41,242 nucleotides of DNA from a bacterium (GCA_016124895.1 WGMU01000166.1:1-41242), one strand, 5' to 3'. Shown: positions 7,543 through 17,436, numbered from the stretch's first letter. The notes: generated from the letters alone by a model not told the origin. Numbers and translations: made by a program.

Positions 7543-10500
7543 TCACTCTCTCGTGATGGCCTCGTCGAGGTTGAGAATGACTCGGCAGGCGATCGTCCAG
7601 GCGGCGTGTTCCGAAACCTGATCTTCGTCGTCTTTCGATGGTGTCTCGCCGGTCAGTTCGCGGGCCTGATTGGCGGCGTCGGCTTGCGAGAATCGCTCGC
7701 GCGCGGCACTCAGCAGGTTTGTCAGGACGTCGAGTTCCGTGTCGGTTGGTCGCCGCGTGACGGCTAGGCGGAATGCGAACGTCAGACGGTCGGCGTCGGT
7801 GTGGCCGCCCTTTCGCAGCGTCAAGGCGGCGAGGGATCGGGCCGATTCGACGAACAGTGGTTCGTTCAGCGTCGTCAGTGCCTGCAGCGGTGTGTTGGAT
7901 CGCGATCGTCGCGTGCAGGGAGCTTCGCCGGGGGGAGCGTCGAAGACACTCAGTGATGGATACGGCACCGATCGGAAGCGGAACGTGTAGAGGCTGCGAC
8001 GGTAGCGGTCGGGGCCGGTTTCGGTCTTCCAGGTTTTCGGGCCGTAGCTCGCTGGCGGCTGAAACAGGAACTCAGGAGCCGGTGGGTAAACACCGGGGCC
8101 GCCAACCGTTTCCGCCAGCAGACCGCTCGCCGCCAGCACCGCGTCACGGACGAGTTCGGCATTCATGCGGAAGCGAGCACCGCGTGCAAGCAGTTGGTTG
8201 TTCGAGTCGCGCTTCAGTAACTCAGACGTGACGTGCGACGACTGCTGCCACGTCGCCGAAGTGACGATCAGACGGTGCAGATGCTTGAGGCTCCAACCGT
8301 TATCCATCAGTTCGACGGCCAGCCAGTCGAGCAGTTCCGGATGCGACGGCGCGGAGCCCTGCGAACCCAGGTCTTCGCTCGTTTCCACCAGTCCCGTGCC
8401 GAAGTAGCCCTGCCAGATGCGGTTAACAATCGACCGTGCCGTCGTCGGACTGTTGCGGTCAACAATCCACTTCGCGAAGTCGAGCCGCGTCGGATGACTG
8501 TCGGCTTCGAGCGGATGCAGGAACGCGGGCACGCCTGGTTCGACCTGCTCCTGCGGCTTCAGAAAGTTGCCGCGTTCGAGTTTGTGCGTTTCCCGCGGCA
8601 TCGCCCGTTCCGACATGACAAGCTGTGTGGTGCCGGTCGGATGCTCCGTCCACAGCGCTTCGATCTGCTCGTTCTCCGCCTTCCAGTCGCTGACTGTCGT
8701 GCGCCAGTACGAGAACAGGGCGTCGACTTCTTCGCGCGACAAGTCGTCGAGCGACCGGTCGGACTCAACGATCAATCGCACATCACGCGGCAGCGGGTCG
8801 GCGACAGCGTCCTCGGCGGCACTCACTGAGATGCGGAACCGCCCGAGATTCATCGTCTGAATGTCGTCGCTGTTCCAGCCGCCGTGTTTCTGGTCAAGCG
8901 AGATCGTGAGTTCTGCTCCGGCCGGAAACGCGACGTTGCCCTCGGAGACGAAGACCGCTTTACGTGACTGATTGCGCCGCCCCGGCCCGGCATCGATTCC
9001 CCAGGCGGTTTCGTCGTCGCCGTCGATCGCATACCCAACCGGGCCGGTGAGTCGCCGCTGTCCCTGCTTGTCCGCAAAGTGCTCGCCGAGCTGCTCGCGT
9101 TCGTTCGAGAAGTCCGCGGTCGCTCGCACAAACTTGACCGTGCGATTCTCGGATTCGTTCTCCGGATTGACGACCTTCACGTTGAAGCCGGTCAGAGCGA
9201 ACCGACCGTCGGTCGAACGTCCTGGACCGCCCGCCGGCAGGTTCGGATCGGTCAGCATTTCGAGCCGGAAGGCGCGGATGTCCGACGACTTCGTTTCCGC
9301 GGCGAAGTGAGCCGTGAATCGCGTCGGGGCGTAGCCTTGTGCGAGCAGCGAGTGGTCGGGCTGTTCGTAATACCGCTGCGCATTGTTGCTCGGTTCGGCA
9401 TTCGCAATCTGCAGAACTTCCCACTGTGGCTGATTGCCGCGTACGGAATCCATCCACTGCTGCAGCTTCGCCTGCCAGTCAGGCTGAGCGTGTTTGAGCG
9501 ATGCTTCGATCTCTGCGATCTGCGCCAGCAGCGACTGCCGCCGCTTCAGTTGCTCCGGTGGGTAGACCGGCAGACTGCCTTCATGGCTGTTGTTGATGAA
9601 GGCAAACATCCGGTAGTAGTCGGTCTGCGTCAACGGGTCATACTTGTGCGAGTGGCACTGGGCGCACTGAATGGTCACACCGAGCACCGCTTTACCGATC
9701 GCGTCCATCCGGTCGAACATGGCTTCCATGCGGAACTGCTCGGGGTCGATGCCACCCTCTTCGTTGAGCATCGAGTTCCGCAGGAAACCGGTCGCGACAA
9801 GCTGGTCCTGAGTCGGCGACGGCAGCAGATCGCCAGCGATTTGATCGATGACAAACTGGTCGTACGGCAGGTCGCGATTCAGCGCGTTGACGACCCAGTC
9901 GCGGTACATCCAGACGAACCGCGGCTTGTCTTTCTCGAAGCCGTCCGAGTCCGCATAGCGGGCCGCGTCGAGCCAGTCGCGCGCCCACTTTTCACCATAG
10001 TGCGGTGAGGCAAGTAACTTCTGGATTTCCGCACGAAACTGCTTGTCGGTCGAGTTGTTGAGGTACTCGTCCGCCTGTTCGATTGTCGGCGGCAGGCCGG
10101 TCAGATCGAGATACAACCGCCGGACCAGTGTCGCCGGATCGGCTTGCGGCGACGGCCGCAGACCTTCGCGTTCGAGCCGCGCGGCGACGAAGGCGTCGAT
10201 CGGATTCCGCACCCAGTTGCTCAGCGCTTTGAGCGGCGGCAGTTCCGGTCGACGAGGTGCTTCAAACGCCCAGTGCCCGGCCCATTCGGCCCCCTGAGCG
10301 ACCCACTGCTTCAGCGTCTGAATCTGCTCGGCCGTCAGTTTTTTGCCGGAATTCGGCGGTGGCATCCGCAGATCGGGATCGTCACTCGTGATCCGTTGAA
10401 TCAGCTCACTGGCCGGCGGGTCGCCGGGAACGATTAGTCCCTCCGGCAACGCGTCCCCGACGTCGAGCCGCAGGTCTGCCTCGCGATGCTTGTCGTCCGG

Positions 10501-10677
10501 CCCGTGACAGTGGAAGCACGCTTCTGAAAGCAGCGGCCGCACATCACGCTGAAAGTTGACCGGCTCGGCAGCGGATGTTTGCGACGTCAGCAGTCCCAGC
10601 AGGAACGTTCCGACCACGGACGACCGTCGAAACTCTGACAGGCAGCATCGGACGAGCGGAAAGCAGCACAGGGGCAT
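7543..10677 (-). CDS. PSCyt1-DUF1549-DUF1553 planctomycete cytochrome-like protein
   Basis: This is a 1044-residue secreted protein with the standard planctomycete layout. After a signal-type N-terminus (about residues 1-35) comes a PSCyt1-like cytochrome c domain with a CxxCH heme site, CFHCH near residue 54, and the downstream MPP typical of such domains (DLRMPPPNSGKKL). A DUF1549 region follows, with LDLTGLPPT and a second heme-type site, CAQCH near residue 338. A central lectin/concanavalin-like insert comes next, and a DUF1553 C-terminus with FAKWIVDRNSPTTARSIVNR and NTPLQALTTLNEPLF. I chose ATG at 10677, because the extra upstream residues look non-coding and a signal-like segment follows this Met. 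It forms a pair with the DUF1501 gene downstream. Electron transfer coupled to degradation of complex polymers is a common proposal, not demonstrated. Confidence 0.93.
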   Translation of the reverse strand: MPLCCFPLVRCCLSEFRRSSVVGTFLLGLLTSQTSAAEPVNFQRDVRPLLSEACFHCHGPDDKHREADLRLDVGDALPEGLIVPGDPPASELIQRITSDDPDLRMPPPNSGKKLTAEQIQTLKQWVAQGAEWAGHWAFEAPRRPELPPLKALSNWVRNPIDAFVAARLEREGLRPSPQADPATLVRRLYLDLTGLPPTIEQADEYLNNSTDKQFRAEIQKLLASPHYGEKWARDWLDAARYADSDGFEKDKPRFVWMYRDWVVNALNRDLPYDQFVIDQIAGDLLPSPTQDQLVATGFLRNSMLNEEGGIDPEQFRMEAMFDRMDAIGKAVLGVTIQCAQCHSHKYDPLTQTDYYRMFAFINNSHEGSLPVYPPEQLKRRQSLLAQIAEIEASLKHAQPDWQAKLQQWMDSVRGNQPQWEVLQIANAEPSNNAQRYYEQPDHSLLAQGYAPTRFTAHFAAETKSSDIRAFRLEMLTDPNLPAGGPGRSTDGRFALTGFNVKVVNPENESENRTVKFVRATADFSNEREQLGEHFADKQGQRRLTGPVGYAIDGDDETAWGIDAGPGRRNQSRKAVFVSEGNVAFPAGAELTISLDQKHGGWNSDDIQTMNLGRFRISVSAAEDAVADPLPRDVRLIVESDRSLDDLSREEVDALFSYWRTTVSDWKAENEQIEALWTEHPTGTTQLVMSERAMPRETHKLERGNFLKPQEQVEPGVPAFLHPLEADSHPTRLDFAKWIVDRNSPTTARSIVNRIWQGYFGTGLVETSEDLGSQGSAPSHPELLDWLAVELMDNGWSLKHLHRLIVTSATWQQSSHVTSELLKRDSNNQLLARGARFRMNAELVRDAVLAASGLLAETVGGPGVYPPAPEFLFQPPASYGPKTWKTETGPDRYRRSLYTFRFRSVPYPSLSVFDAPPGEAPCTRRSRSNTPLQALTTLNEPLFVESARSLAALTLRKGGHTDADRLTFAFRLAVTRRPTDTELDVLTNLLSAARERFSQADAANQARELTGETPSKDDEDQVSEHAAWTIACRVILNLDEAITRE

Positions 10678-10826
10678 GGCATCGAACTCCAATCTTCGGG
10701 CCGCGACTTTCGGCGAACTGAATCCGAAGATTATTCCGACGCTGTCTCTGTGCTGACAACGGTGCGTGACGTGTGCGATCACTCACACGGCGGTGTTCGG
10801 AGTGCCTCGCGGCTCCTGTCGCACGC

Positions 10827-11903
10827 TCAGAGAACCAGCATTGCGTCGCCGTAACTGAAGAAGCGGTAGCGTTCGGAGATCGCCTGACGGTAGGCCTCCT
10901 TGACGAAGTCCGTTCCGGCGAGCGCACAAACCAGAACAAACAGCGTCGACTTCGGCAGATGGAAGTTCGTCAGCAGACAGTCGATCGCGCGGAACTTGTA
11001 CGGCGGCCGGATGAAGAGATTCGTCTCGCCCTGCCAGGCGACCAGCGGACCTCGGGCGGCGACAGACTCAAGTGTGCGCACAGACGTCGTGCCGACGCCG
11101 ACGATTCTGCCACCAGTCTGCCGGGTTTGAATCAGCTCGGCCGCCGTCGCTTCCGGCAGGACGCACCATTCTGAGTGCATGTCGTGCTGGCTGAGCTTTT
11201 CAACCGAGACCGGTCGAAACGTGCCGATCCCGACGTGCAGCGTGACTCGTGAATTCGTGATCCCGCGCGCGGCGCATCGGTCGAGCAGTTCCGGAGTGAA
11301 GTGCAGCCCGGCCGTTGGAGCCGCCACTGAGCCTGGAGTCCGCGCGAAGGTTGTCTGATAACGGCTCCAGTCTGATTCGTCTGCAACCTTGCGGTGCATA
11401 TACGGCGGCAGTGGCACTGTTCCGTAGTCGTCGAGCAGCTCAAACGCGTCAAGGTCCGAACCGGGACGGGCAATCCAGACGCCGTCAGTACCGCGTTCGA
11501 CAAGCTGCAGGCTCAGCGGCGGCACGTCGGCGGGACGGTGAATCGATCGCAGTGTGATCGTCTCACCGAGCGTCAACCGGCCGCGCGTCTGGCCGATGAT
11601 TTCCCAGTTTCCGCCAGTCAGTCGGCGAAGGAACAGACCTTCCCACCTGCCACCGGTTGCTGCTCGCTCGCCAACGATCCGGGCCGGCACGACGCGGGTA
11701 TCGTTGAGGACCAGTCGGTCGCCCGAACGCAGCAGTGCGGGCAGGTCGCGGATCGTTCGATGCTCGATCGTCTTTTGCTCACGATCAAGTACCATCAGCC
11801 GCGCACCGTCGCGACGCTCGGGAGGTTCTTTGGCGATCAGCTCTTCGGGCAGGTCGTACGAGTACGTTTCGAGGCTGTCGGGGTCACGGTCAGGCGGAGT
11901 CAT
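10827..11903 (-). CDS. queA: tRNA preQ1(34) S-adenosylmethionine ribosyltransferase-isomerase QueA
   Basis: QueA moves the ribosyl part of S-adenosylmethionine onto 7-aminomethyl-7-deazaguanine at the tRNA wobble position, giving epoxyqueuosine. It acts in the cytoplasm. The 358-residue length is typical. Recognisable family segments are [20 protein letters not shown] at the N-terminus, [50 protein letters not shown], and [21 protein letters not shown] plus [12 protein letters not shown] at the C-terminus. The frame is intact. The gene diverges from rph with only 37 bases between the start codons, so at least one promoter must lie inside the other gene or the two overlap. No other queuosine gene is in the window. 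Confidence 0.97.
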   Translation of the reverse strand: MTPPDRDPDSLETYSYDLPEELIAKEPPERRDGARLMVLDREQKTIEHRTIRDLPALLRSGDRLVLNDTRVVPARIVGERAATGGRWEGLFLRRLTGGNWEIIGQTRGRLTLGETITLRSIHRPADVPPLSLQLVERGTDGVWIARPGSDLDAFELLDDYGTVPLPPYMHRKVADESDWSRYQTTFARTPGSVAAPTAGLHFTPELLDRCAARGITNSRVTLHVGIGTFRPVSVEKLSQHDMHSEWCVLPEATAAELIQTRQTGGRIVGVGTTSVRTLESVAARGPLVAWQGETNLFIRPPYKFRAIDCLLTNFHLPKSTLFVLVCALAGTDFVKEAYRQAISERYRFFSYGDAMLVL

Positions 11904-11940
11904 TGAATCGGGAACTGTTCAGGAAAGGGACGCTCGCGCA

Positions 11941-12660
11941 ATGCGACACGACAATCGGCAGCCGGACGAACTGCGGCCCATCGAAATTATCCGCAACTTC
12001 ACTCGGACCGCGGCCGGCAGTGTGCTGATCAAGGCCGGTGGTACCTCAGTCCTGTGTACGGCCAGTGTCGACGAATCCGTGCCGCCGTGGAAAATGCGGC
12101 ACGAGAACCCCACCGGCTGGGTGACGGCCGAGTACAGCATGTTGCCGGGCAGCACCTCGCCGCGGAAGCACCGTGAGCGGAGTAAGATCGACGGACGGAC
12201 GAGCGAAATCCAGCGACTGATCGGACGCAGCCTGCGGTCGGTCGTCGACTTCGAGGCACTCGGCCCGCGCACCATCACGATTGACTGTGACGTGCTGGAA
12301 GCCGACGGCGGCACGCGGACCGCGAGCATCACCGGCGGTTACGTCGCTCTGGTCGACGCGTTGCGGTCGATCGATCCCCTGCCATCCGATCGTCCTGTCC
12401 TGCGTGCGAATGTGGCAGCCATCAGCGTCGGCATCGTCAACGGAGAAGTGCTGCTCGATCTGCCGTACGTCGAGGACGTCGCTGCGGAGGTCGACATGAA
12501 TATTGTGATGACCAGCGAAGGCAAGTATGTCGAAGTGCAGGGCACGGCGGAAAGCCGCACGTTTAGCCGCCAGTTGCTGAATCGACAGTTGGAGTTTGCC
12601 GAGAAGGGCATCCGTGAGCTGATCACACTGCAGAATGCGGCGCTTGGAATCACCGGTTGA
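11941..12660 (+). CDS. rph: ribonuclease PH
   Basis: RNase PH is a phosphate-dependent 3'-to-5' exoribonuclease that trims tRNA 3' ends; it works as a ring of six subunits in the cytoplasm. The protein has 239 residues, the usual size. Family segments are [20 protein letters not shown] at the N-terminus, [20 protein letters not shown] (phosphate- and RNA-binding region), [53 protein letters not shown] and [14 protein letters not shown] longer in-frame start upstream would run through queA on the other strand, so ATG 11941 is preferred, with AGGAAAGGG some 12 bases upstream. It diverges from queA. Confidence 0.97.
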   Translation: MRHDNRQPDELRPIEIIRNFTRTAAGSVLIKAGGTSVLCTASVDESVPPWKMRHENPTGWVTAEYSMLPGSTSPRKHRERSKIDGRTSEIQRLIGRSLRSVVDFEALGPRTITIDCDVLEADGGTRTASITGGYVALVDALRSIDPLPSDRPVLRANVAAISVGIVNGEVLLDLPYVEDVAAEVDMNIVMTSEGKYVEVQGTAESRTFSRQLLNRQLEFAEKGIRELITLQNAALGITG

Positions 12661-12748
12661 CGCCCGATAACTGAAGGTTCGGCAGCCCAGGGAAGCGACT
12701 CGGAGGGCTGGTCGAAGAGAATTGGCCGAAGCGGGGGGAGCAGCCAAC

Positions 12749-12822
12749 GGAAGAGGGGTGGCGGTTTGGCTGCCGCCAAGACCCCTCGGGAAGCCCTCGA
12801 CGGCTCAGCACACCCCTCTTCC
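12749..12822. repeat. nested inverted repeat, 12-bp perfect outer arms
   Basis: GGAAGAGGGGTG (12749-12760) is the exact complement of CACCCCTCTTCC (12811-12822). Inside lies a second hairpin, TGGCGG/CCGCCA around an eight-base loop (about 12759-12778). An outer pair, ATTGGCC at 12721-12727 and GGCCAAT at about 12828-12834, can extend the structure. There is no T-tract on either side, so it is not a standard terminator. It could be a structured RNA, a REP-like or MITE-like element, or an end-of-operon processing site for rph. Confidence 0.55.
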
Positions 12823-13039
12823 GGATTGGCCAATGCGAATTCCGCTGCACAGGGCGGAACCGGGACACCCAATATTGCCCTGCCTTTCCCGGCTGGCGCA
12901 GCAACGGCAAGTGCCTCCTTTGCCTTTACCGATTGAGTCGAGATTCCTTCCGCGTGAATTTGTCTCGTTCAAAAAGTTTTTCCGAAATTGTTCGAACCAC
13001 TTTGTCGTCGGCCTGGCATCGCAGTGTTTCCGGCCCTCC

Positions 13040-13069
13040 TTGACGCTTGATTTGAAGCATTCCTATACT
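13040..13069 (+). promoter_or_regulatory. sigma70-type promoter upstream of the TPR-rluD-FAH operon
   Basis: TTGACG (13040-13045) and TATACT (13064-13069) are 18 bases apart: five of six positions match in each box. Transcription would start near 13076 and read the TPR protein, pseudouridine synthase and FAH-family genes. Confidence 0.5.
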
Positions 13070-13285
13070 CGCCCGCCGCTGACAGGCCGTCGGAGTCCAC
13101 GACGTTTTCGGCTTTCTTGAATCAGGCCGTGCCGGTCCAGATCAGACTGCAATGCGTCACTGCGTGCGCTGTCGCTTCGACACTGGGCGTGTGGTTTCTT
13201 TCATCAGCGAATGGATTCCCGCAACGGCGTGACTGCGCCGCGGAACGAAACTCCGCGACGGACGCCTTTGAATCAGAGAACTGCG

Positions 13286-14125
13286 ATGAGTCTCAAGGAT
13301 CAGTCCGAACTGCACGACACCGAGCTGGGACTGGCAACTGTCCACGCCACCGAATCGCTCGAGAAGCACATGAAGGCGTTTATCGTCGGTGGCATCGCGG
13401 TCATTGTTGTCATCGCGGGAATCATCGCCGTGGCAAGCAGTGGTCGCGGGGCTTCCGAAGCCGGTTGGTCGCGCTTCGCCGAAGCGTCCAGTGCCAGCGA
13501 TTTTGCCAATGTTGCATCCGACTTTCCGGGAACGGAAGTGGCCATCTGGGCTCGACTCCGCGAAGCCGAAATTCAGCTTGGTGAATCCATTCAGCTTCAG
13601 TTTACGGACCGGGCAGCAGCGAACAGCCAGTTGAAGAAATCCGGTGACGCGTTCGATTCGGTGATTGAGAAAGCCGCATCACTGCCGGAAGCGAAAGAGC
13701 GGGCGTTGCTGGGGAAAGCTCGTGTCCTCGAAGCAACGTCCGACGGCGATCTCTCCAAAGCGATTGATGCCTACAAAGTGTTCGCGCAGGGATTTCCACA
13801 ATCAGTCTGGGCTGAGCAGGTCAATGCTCGGATTAAGACGCTCGAATCGAGAGACGCCAGTGAGTTTTACGCCTGGTTCAGCAAGCAGAATCCCAGGCCC
13901 GAAGATCGTCCGAATCCGCGCGACGGCCTGCCGCCCGGACATCCTGAAATCCCGGTCACACTGCCGCCGATTCCGGATGAGCTGGTTCCGGCGGACTGGT
14001 CAGAAATCGATGTTGAAGACGCGGCCGCTGCTCCGACGACAGAGGCCGCTCCCAATGTTGATGCGAGCACTGCTGCCGAGAAGCCTGCCACTCCGGCTGA
14101 GCCAGAGAAGCCGAAACCGGAATGA
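13286..14125 (+). CDS. membrane-anchored TPR protein (YfgM-like)
   Basis: This predicted 279-residue protein has a short cytoplasmic N-terminus, one transmembrane helix (about residues 30-50, FIVGGIAVIVVIAGIIAVA) and an extracytoplasmic helical region of the TPR_21/YfgM type. An Ala/Pro/Glu/Lys-rich tail from about residue 220 ends EPEKPKPE. YfgM-like proteins help periplasmic chaperones and the Sec translocon in other bacteria; that role is only suggested here. I chose ATG 13286 (MSLKDQSELHDTELG); an in-frame ATG at 13211 would add 25 low-complexity residues and neither has a strong ribosome binding site. Its stop overlaps the ATG of the next gene (ATGA), indicating translational coupling. 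Confidence 0.72.
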   Translation: MSLKDQSELHDTELGLATVHATESLEKHMKAFIVGGIAVIVVIAGIIAVASSGRGASEAGWSRFAEASSASDFANVASDFPGTEVAIWARLREAEIQLGESIQLQFTDRAAANSQLKKSGDAFDSVIEKAASLPEAKERALLGKARVLEATSDGDLSKAIDAYKVFAQGFPQSVWAEQVNARIKTLESRDASEFYAWFSKQNPRPEDRPNPRDGLPPGHPEIPVTLPPIPDELVPADWSEIDVEDAAAAPTTEAAPNVDASTAAEKPATPAEPEKPKPE

Positions 14126-15171
14126 CCGAGCTGTCGTCCTCTGAGCCGGTTTCCGTCGTTGTCGAATCCCGAGCGCACGGCTGGCGTGTCGATCACTATC
14201 TGACACGACTGTTCCCGAACTACAGCCGGGCGGCATTTCAGGAAGCGATTCAGCAGCGAGCGATCCTGCTCAACGGCCTGCCCGTCAAAGCCGGCCGCCG
14301 ACTTCGCGTGAACGATACCCTCAGCGTACGCCTGCCGTCGCTGCCGGACGAAACTCTGCCGCCAGAAGACATTCCGCTGGAAGTCCTGTACGAAGACGAC
14401 AGTCTGATCGTCGTCAACAAGGCTGCGGGAATGATTGTGCATCCGGGGAAAGGCAGCTATCGCGGCACGCTGGCCGGAGCCCTGCAGTTTCACTTCGACC
14501 AGCTCAGTAATGTGGCGGGCAAATTGCGGCCGGGCATCGTGCATCGGCTCGACAAGGACACGACCGGCGTCATCGTCATCGCGAAAGACAACCAGGTTCA
14601 CAATCGGTTGTCGAGCCAGTTTGAGGAACGGTCGGTGCAGAAAGAGTATCGCGCGCTGATCTGGGGTCAGCCGGAGTTCGACACCGACTGGATCGAAACG
14701 TTCGTCCGCGTCCATCCGAAACATCGCGAGAAGATGCAGGTCTGCGAGCAGATCGGGAAGGCCCGCGAAGCCGTCACCTGGTACGAGATGGTCGAGCGGT
14801 TCGACAAGTGCTGCTATATCCGGATGCTGCCGAAGACGGGCCGTACGCATCAGCTTCGCGTTCACATGGCATGGCTCGGTCACCCGCTGCTCGCTGACGG
14901 CCTGTATGGCGGCCGGTCCGAAGTTTACGCCCACGATCTTCTGGAATCCGCCGACCCGACTCAGCCGCAGGTGCTGATTCAGCGACAGGCACTGCATGCG
15001 CACCGCTTGACGTTCCGGCATCCGGACAGTGGTCAGGAACTGACATTTGAGGCACCATTGCCTGCCGATATGCAGCAGACGCTCGCCGCCCTGCGAACTG
15101 GCCGCGTTGACTTGCCAGTGACGGCCGCTGCGTCGGACACTGCCGCATCCGAACCCTCGACCTCTGAGTAA
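14122..15171 (+). CDS. RluA-family rRNA pseudouridine synthase, RluD-like
   Basis: This enzyme isomerises uridine to pseudouridine in RNA, most likely in 23S rRNA, in the cytoplasm. It has 349 residues. An S4 RNA-binding domain (about residues 15-75, including WRVDHYLTRLFPNYSRAAFQ) is followed by the catalytic domain: LYEDDSLIVVNKAAGMIVHP, then GIVHRLDKDTTGVIVIAK with catalytic Asp144, and KTGRTHQLRVHMAWLGHPLL. The S4 domain plus this core is the RluC/RluD layout, and RluD (helix 69) is the best guess. The tail after residue 325 is Ala/Ser/Thr-rich and variable. Its start overlaps the TPR gene's stop by four bases; the FAH-family gene follows after 23 bases, so the three form one operon. A long antisense open frame here is a shadow. 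Confidence 0.94.
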   Translation: MTELSSSEPVSVVVESRAHGWRVDHYLTRLFPNYSRAAFQEAIQQRAILLNGLPVKAGRRLRVNDTLSVRLPSLPDETLPPEDIPLEVLYEDDSLIVVNKAAGMIVHPGKGSYRGTLAGALQFHFDQLSNVAGKLRPGIVHRLDKDTTGVIVIAKDNQVHNRLSSQFEERSVQKEYRALIWGQPEFDTDWIETFVRVHPKHREKMQVCEQIGKAREAVTWYEMVERFDKCCYIRMLPKTGRTHQLRVHMAWLGHPLLADGLYGGRSEVYAHDLLESADPTQPQVLIQRQALHAHRLTFRHPDSGQELTFEAPLPADMQQTLAALRTGRVDLPVTAAASDTAASEPSTSE

Positions 15172-15194
15172 CGCTTCCCTGGAAGGCACCAACC

Positions 15195-16067
15195 ATGAGA
15201 CTGGCCCGCGTCGCTCTTTCGTCCGGTGAAACCCGCATCGCTTCGGTCAACGAATCCGATCTGCAGTTGCTCGATCTCACTCAGGTCGACAACACGCGCC
15301 GGCTGTCTGACATTCTGCACGCGAAGGATCCGCTCGGGCTGGCGAAGTTTCTGATCGACCAGAAGGCGGATCCGATTCCGCTGAACGAAGTCCGCTTCCT
15401 CGCGCCGATCGATCTGCAGGAAGTCTGGGCCGCGGGAGTCACCTACAAACGCAGCCAGGTGGCTCGAATGGAAGAGTCCGAAACTGGCGCTTCGCATTAC
15501 GACCGCGTTTATACGGCGCCGCGGCCGGAACTCTTCTTCAAAGCAACGCCCGGCCGCGTCGCCGGTCCCGGCCAGGTGCTACGGGTCCGTTACGACAGCA
15601 ACTGGTCGGTGCCCGAACCCGAGTTCACACTCGTCATTTCCCCACAGGGGCGACTGGTCGGTTACACGATCGGCAACGACATGTCAGCGCGCGACATTGA
15701 AGGCGAGAACCCGCTCTATCTGCCGCAGGCCAAGCTTTACAAACAGTGCGCCGGTCTCGGGCCCTGTGTCCTGCTGGCGGGAGGTGAACTCGGTCTCGAA
15801 GCCACGCAGATCACACTGACCATCACCCGTGACGGTTCGACCGTCTTCAGCGGTGATACAAACCTCGGCCAGATGGCCCGGACCTTCGACGATCTGATCA
15901 ACTGGCTGTATCGAGAAAACGACCTGCCGACCGGAGCGTTCCTGATGACTGGCACCGGCATCGTCCCCGACGACGATTTCACGCTCGAAGACGGCGACTC
16001 GGTTTCGATCGAGATCACAGGAATCGGCACACTGACAAACCCAATCGTCAAGGACGGTGCTCCGTAA
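15195..16067 (+). CDS. fumarylacetoacetate hydrolase family protein
   Basis: This is a 290-residue member of the FAH superfamily: metal-dependent C-C bond hydrolases, decarboxylases or isomerases acting on beta-diketo or 2-keto acids. The metal-binding acidic set is visible as Glu141 and Glu143 in PEPEFTLVI and Asp162 in GNDMSARDIEGENPL. The C-terminal segment TGTGIVPDDDFTLEDGD SVSIEI is also typical of the family (spaced here for length). An N-terminal domain of about 75 residues precedes the core, as in 2-keto-3-deoxy-sugar-acid dehydratase/hydrolase relatives. The substrate cannot be told from sequence. GGAAGGCACCAACC just before ATG 15195 supplies a ribosome binding site. It is the last gene of the TPR-rluD-FAH run. 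From 16068 to 16359 I see no further gene. Confidence 0.9.
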   Translation: MRLARVALSSGETRIASVNESDLQLLDLTQVDNTRRLSDILHAKDPLGLAKFLIDQKADPIPLNEVRFLAPIDLQEVWAAGVTYKRSQVARMEESETGASHYDRVYTAPRPELFFKATPGRVAGPGQVLRVRYDSNWSVPEPEFTLVISPQGRLVGYTIGNDMSARDIEGENPLYLPQAKLYKQCAGLGPCVLLAGGELGLEATQITLTITRDGSTVFSGDTNLGQMARTFDDLINWLYRENDLPTGAFLMTGTGIVPDDDFTLEDGDSVSIEITGIGTLTNPIVKDGAP

Positions 16068-16359
16068 CGCAGCACCTGAACGCGGAATCTGCTGACGACC
16101 GATGCTTTCGTCATCGCCGTCAACCCTGTCGCCGGCTCAGATCAAAAACGTTTGTTTTCAGATTTCGAAACACTGAGCCCGAATTCCAGTCGGCCGATTC
16201 GTCCGTAACCTCAAATCCCATCAGTGGCTACAAAGACAACTGTTGACTGAATTTGAACCTTTCCAGGTGAATGTCTTTCAGAGTCATGAGCCGGACCACA
16301 GTTGATCGCGAATCAGTCTTCCGCGCACCAGAAGCGATTCGGGCGAACGGCGGTTGTCC

Positions 16360-17436
16360 TCAGAATTCATCCAGAGTTTCTTCTCCGTCCCGGCTTCCCA
16401 ACCCCTGCCAGATTGCCAGATCGATCGAACTCGCGATCAACTGAACGTGGCCGTCGCAGAAGAGTGAGTGGACTCCACCAGCGTGCTTGCTGTGCGAGGC
16501 GACGTTGTGCGAAAGGCGGCTCCACCAGTAGAAGTTCCGATTACTGTGCGGCAAGCCTCCGCGACAGTCGATGCCGTTGTCGTTCGGGCTGCGGAGGTGA
16601 TTGTACATCGTATGCCCCGGCGCACCGTACAGGATGCGGTTTCCGCGGGTGAGCTGCAGCTTGTTTCCACTCACGCAATCGCCAGGGTAATTGAGCAGTT
16701 CTGGTCCGTTGCTCGTGTTGTTGTTTCCTGTGGTGAGCACAAACCCGGTCGAAGGCACCACGCCGGTCCAGTTGCCGCCGTTGCTCGTCGGGTCGTTCGG
16801 CAGCGAGAGAATCTGTTCGCTCAGGCAGATGGTCTGGCTCGTTCCGTCCGTGACGTCAGCCGGGCGCACGCGCGAGTTTTCGTAGAAGACTCCGGTCACC
16901 GGCAGTCCCGACGGATTATTGGGCGAAACCGAACGCGTCGATCCGGTATTCAACACATAGTTGGTGACGCCCGTGAATCCGGTGCCCTGAGCCAGAGACT
17001 TCACGCCGGAATCGGAAGGACAGAGGAAGACGGCAGGCTGCTCAATGCTGACGTTATTGTTCGCCGGCGTATCGGGACCGCTGTTGAAGTCGATCTGGTC
17101 GTAGATCGTGTTCAGGTCCAGTTGTGGCAGCATCTGGGCGAACGCGGAGAAGCAATCTCCTTTACCGGTCGTCGCACTGGTGTTTCCCGCAGGTGTGCGG
17201 TCATCGGACGGTGAGACATAAACGATGCGACCGGGCGGAAACGTGCCGGCCATGTCGGCATAGTTGTGCATGGCCAGGCCAAGCTGCTTCAAGTTGTTGC
17301 GGCACTGCGCCCGGCGGGCTGCTTCACGTGCGGCCTGTACGGCTGGCAGCACAAGTGCCACCAGAATGGCGATAATCGCGATGACGACGAGCAGCTCAAT
17401 CAGTGTGAAACCTGTTCGGCGGGATCCCACAGACAT
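16360..17436 (-). CDS. DUF1559 pseudopilin-like protein
   Basis: This 358-residue protein has a type IV pilin/type II pseudopilin N-terminus. The prepilin peptidase site is in [20 protein letters not shown]: cleavage after Gly, with Phe at +1 and Glu at +5. A hydrophobic helix and the family segment [31 protein letters not shown] follow in two parts. The remainder is the DUF1559 domain, with the late motifs [19 protein letters not shown] typical of this group. Planctomycetes carry dozens of copies per genome; the function is unknown and may involve cell-surface assembly. Its start is 47 bases from that of the divergent regulator gene, so both may share control elements, including the palindrome at 17460-17485. 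No pilus machinery genes are nearby. Confidence 0.94.
   Translation of the reverse strand: MSVGSRRTGFTLIELLVVIAIIAILVALVLPAVQAAREAARRAQCRNNLKQLGLAMHNYADMAGTFPPGRIVYVSPSDDRTPAGNTSATTGKGDCFSAFAQMLPQLDLNTIYDQIDFNSGPDTPANNNVSIEQPAVFLCPSDSGVKSLAQGTGFTGVTNYVLNTGSTRSVSPNNPSGLPVTGVFYENSRVRPADVTDGTSQTICLSEQILSLPNDPTSNGGNWTGVVPSTGFVLTTGNNNTSNGPELLNYPGDCVSGNKLQLTRGNRILYGAPGHTMYNHLRSPNDNGIDCRGGLPHSNRNFYWWSRLSHNVASHSKHAGGVHSLFCDGHVQLIASSIDLAIWQGLGSRDGEETLDEF

Larger units (their letters stand above)
12661..13285. other. non-coding interval with nested inverted repeat and a promoter
   Basis: About 625 bases separate rph from the TPR gene. No coding frame is convincing. The first third holds a nested inverted-repeat element (12749-12822). 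The AT-richer part from 12950 carries a good promoter match at 13040-13069. From there to 13286 would be a long 5' leader of about 210 bases, in which no known riboswitch is recognised. Confidence 0.5.

Noticed and set aside
7541-7556. CATCAC/GTGATG inverted repeat at the DUF1553 stop as a terminator
   Set aside because: The stem is only six bp and no T-run follows on the minus strand. It is too weak to call.
12759-12786. Hairpin after rph as a rho-independent terminator
   Set aside because: The stem is good (GGCGG/CCGCC plus GGGGT/ACCCC with a bulge), but it is followed by CGGGAAG, with no T-tract on either strand.
13867-15192. 441-codon open frame on the minus strand
   Set aside because: It is antisense to the TPR gene and to the RluD-like synthase with its clear HRLDKDTTG motif. 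It is a composition artefact.
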